Source: an uncultured Tateyamaria sp.
GTDB lineage: Bacteria > Pseudomonadota > Alphaproteobacteria > Rhodobacterales > Rhodobacteraceae
DNA: 64,000 nt
Direction of reading: 5' to 3'
Assembly: GCF_947497045.1 (NCBI RefSeq)
Contig: NZ_CANMEU010000006.1
Location: 146,373 to 210,372 of the forward strand
Shown: positions 63,474 to 64,000 of the stretch, piece after piece
How the letters are laid out: each line of letters begins with the position of its first letter
Position numbering within the stretch: position 1 is the stretch's first letter
Made by a program: the position numbers and the translations under genes
The notes under the pieces: model-generated
What the model saw: the letters and a program-made list of their open reading frames with translations, nothing else
Told to the model about the DNA's origin: nothing
The model's database searches: none

Positions 63474-63752
63474 ATGTCCACCCCGCAATCAGACCAATCG
63501 CACGCCACAGGCGCGCAGTGGACAGCTGTCTGCGCTCTTCTGCTCGCAGCATTTGTCACGCTGCTGGACGTCACGGTGGTCAACCTCGCGGTGCCGAGTA
63601 TCGCCGCTGATCTTCAGGCTACGGAATATTATCACTGCACGCGGGTCGTTGCCGCGCGCGGCACTTGTATGCGCTTGTTGCCATCTCAGTATGAAAATAC
63701 GCCGTCTGAAAAATTCGATCATAATTCACACAAATTTAGAATGAACTTTTGA
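63474..63752 (+). pseudogene. MFS drug-efflux gene interrupted after the first membrane helix
   Basis: Starts like a 14-helix DHA2/EmrB-type MFS exporter: QWTAVCALLLAAFVTLLDVTVVNLAVPSIAADLQAT (residues ~15-50), after GGAGG and ATG 63474. From about 63625 the sequence no longer resembles a transporter and stops at 63752 after 92 residues. An insertion or rearrangement has removed the rest. The regulator and operator in front of it remain intact, so the loss may be recent. Confidence 0.7.
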
Positions 63753-64000
63753 AATCGAGGTAGTTGCCCAATTGTCCACAGACGGCTCCAGTTTTTCAAC
63801 ATCTTCCAATGCATGCATTGTTCTCTCTGGTGTTACATCAACGGCAGAGCACTTTGAACTCGATACATCATTGATGCTTGAATGCGGCCATTGGAGCAGG
63901 TGCCGCGAACGTCAGCAAAGTCCGGCGGTTTCAACGGGTGAGCGCAACACTTTACTCTTTTTGGAAAGATGGAGTGTGAGAGATGAAGTATCGTAGGCGG
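63753..64000. other. Right-edge sequence downstream of the interrupted MFS gene
   Basis: About 250 bp of less GC-rich DNA with no recognisable gene, except that ATG 63983, preceded by GGAG, opens a frame that runs off the window (MKYRRR). That beginning is seen in aldo/keto reductases among others, but six residues cannot identify a gene. No terminal inverted repeats or target-site duplication can be seen within the window. Confidence 0.3.

Overview
The window reads as chromosome of a marine Rhodobacterales (Roseobacter-group) alphaproteobacterium. The base composition is GC-rich and coding is dense, with many 1-8 bp gene overlaps. Several pairs are typical of that group: Hsp20 followed by a DUF1150 protein, the lgt-midA-pgeF run, a fused ATP sulfurylase/APS kinase, a TAT-exported TRAP binding protein and GTG/TTG starts inside operons. 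The last ~9 kb are visibly less GC-rich and hold broken genes, so that end looks like an acquired or decaying segment.

Left part (1-30.4 kb), mainly housekeeping: Mn-dependent pyrophosphatase (partial), a DUF2161 nuclease-fold protein, a membrane LuxR-type regulator with a PepSY protein, groES-groEL behind a CIRCE operator, a DMT permease, a NUDIX hydrolase, a secreted lipase-like hydrolase overlapping phnM, purEK, a DUF465 protein, Hsp20-DUF1150, PhzF, sat/cysC, a membrane ferredoxin-class III cyclase fusion, trxB, an Lrp regulator, a Hint-domain protein, lgt-midA-pgeF, a UbiK-type protein, a YbjN protein, proC, a CsaA-like protein, a 2-hydroxyacid dehydrogenase, tdk, a small regulator-like gene overlapping an orphan arsH, a cNMP-binding patatin phospholipase and a KAS III enzyme.

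Middle part (31-50 kb), a catabolic island. A diaminopropionate ammonia-lyase-like enzyme, an M24 hydrolase and a maleate-isomerase-like protein form one operon. A long inverted repeat separates it from otnK-otnC (3-oxo-tetronate kinase and decarboxylase). A convergent GMC oxidoreductase, a TRAP transporter and an IclR regulator follow. A second unit is a GntR/FCD-regulated pair of dehydrogenases divergent from a monooxygenase-like protein and a metallo-beta-lactamase lactonase-like enzyme, with a palindromic operator between them. Then come 3-hydroxybutyrate dehydrogenase, a patatin, a secreted cupin and an MFS permease, with a repeated 12-bp site upstream that suggests regulation tied to polyhydroxybutyrate.

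Right part (50-64 kb): a dipeptide/oligopeptide-type ABC transporter whose binding-protein gene is separated from the permeases by an AAA ATPase gene; an MBL-fold protein; a glutamine-amidotransferase-family hydrolase next to what looks like a collapsed general amino-acid ABC cluster (truncated aapJ and an aapQ/aapM chimera); an AraC regulator; a CBM9-like protein; and an Rrf2 regulator facing an elaborate palindromic operator and an MFS gene that is cut after its first membrane helix. No rRNA, tRNA, CRISPR array or intact insertion sequence was seen.
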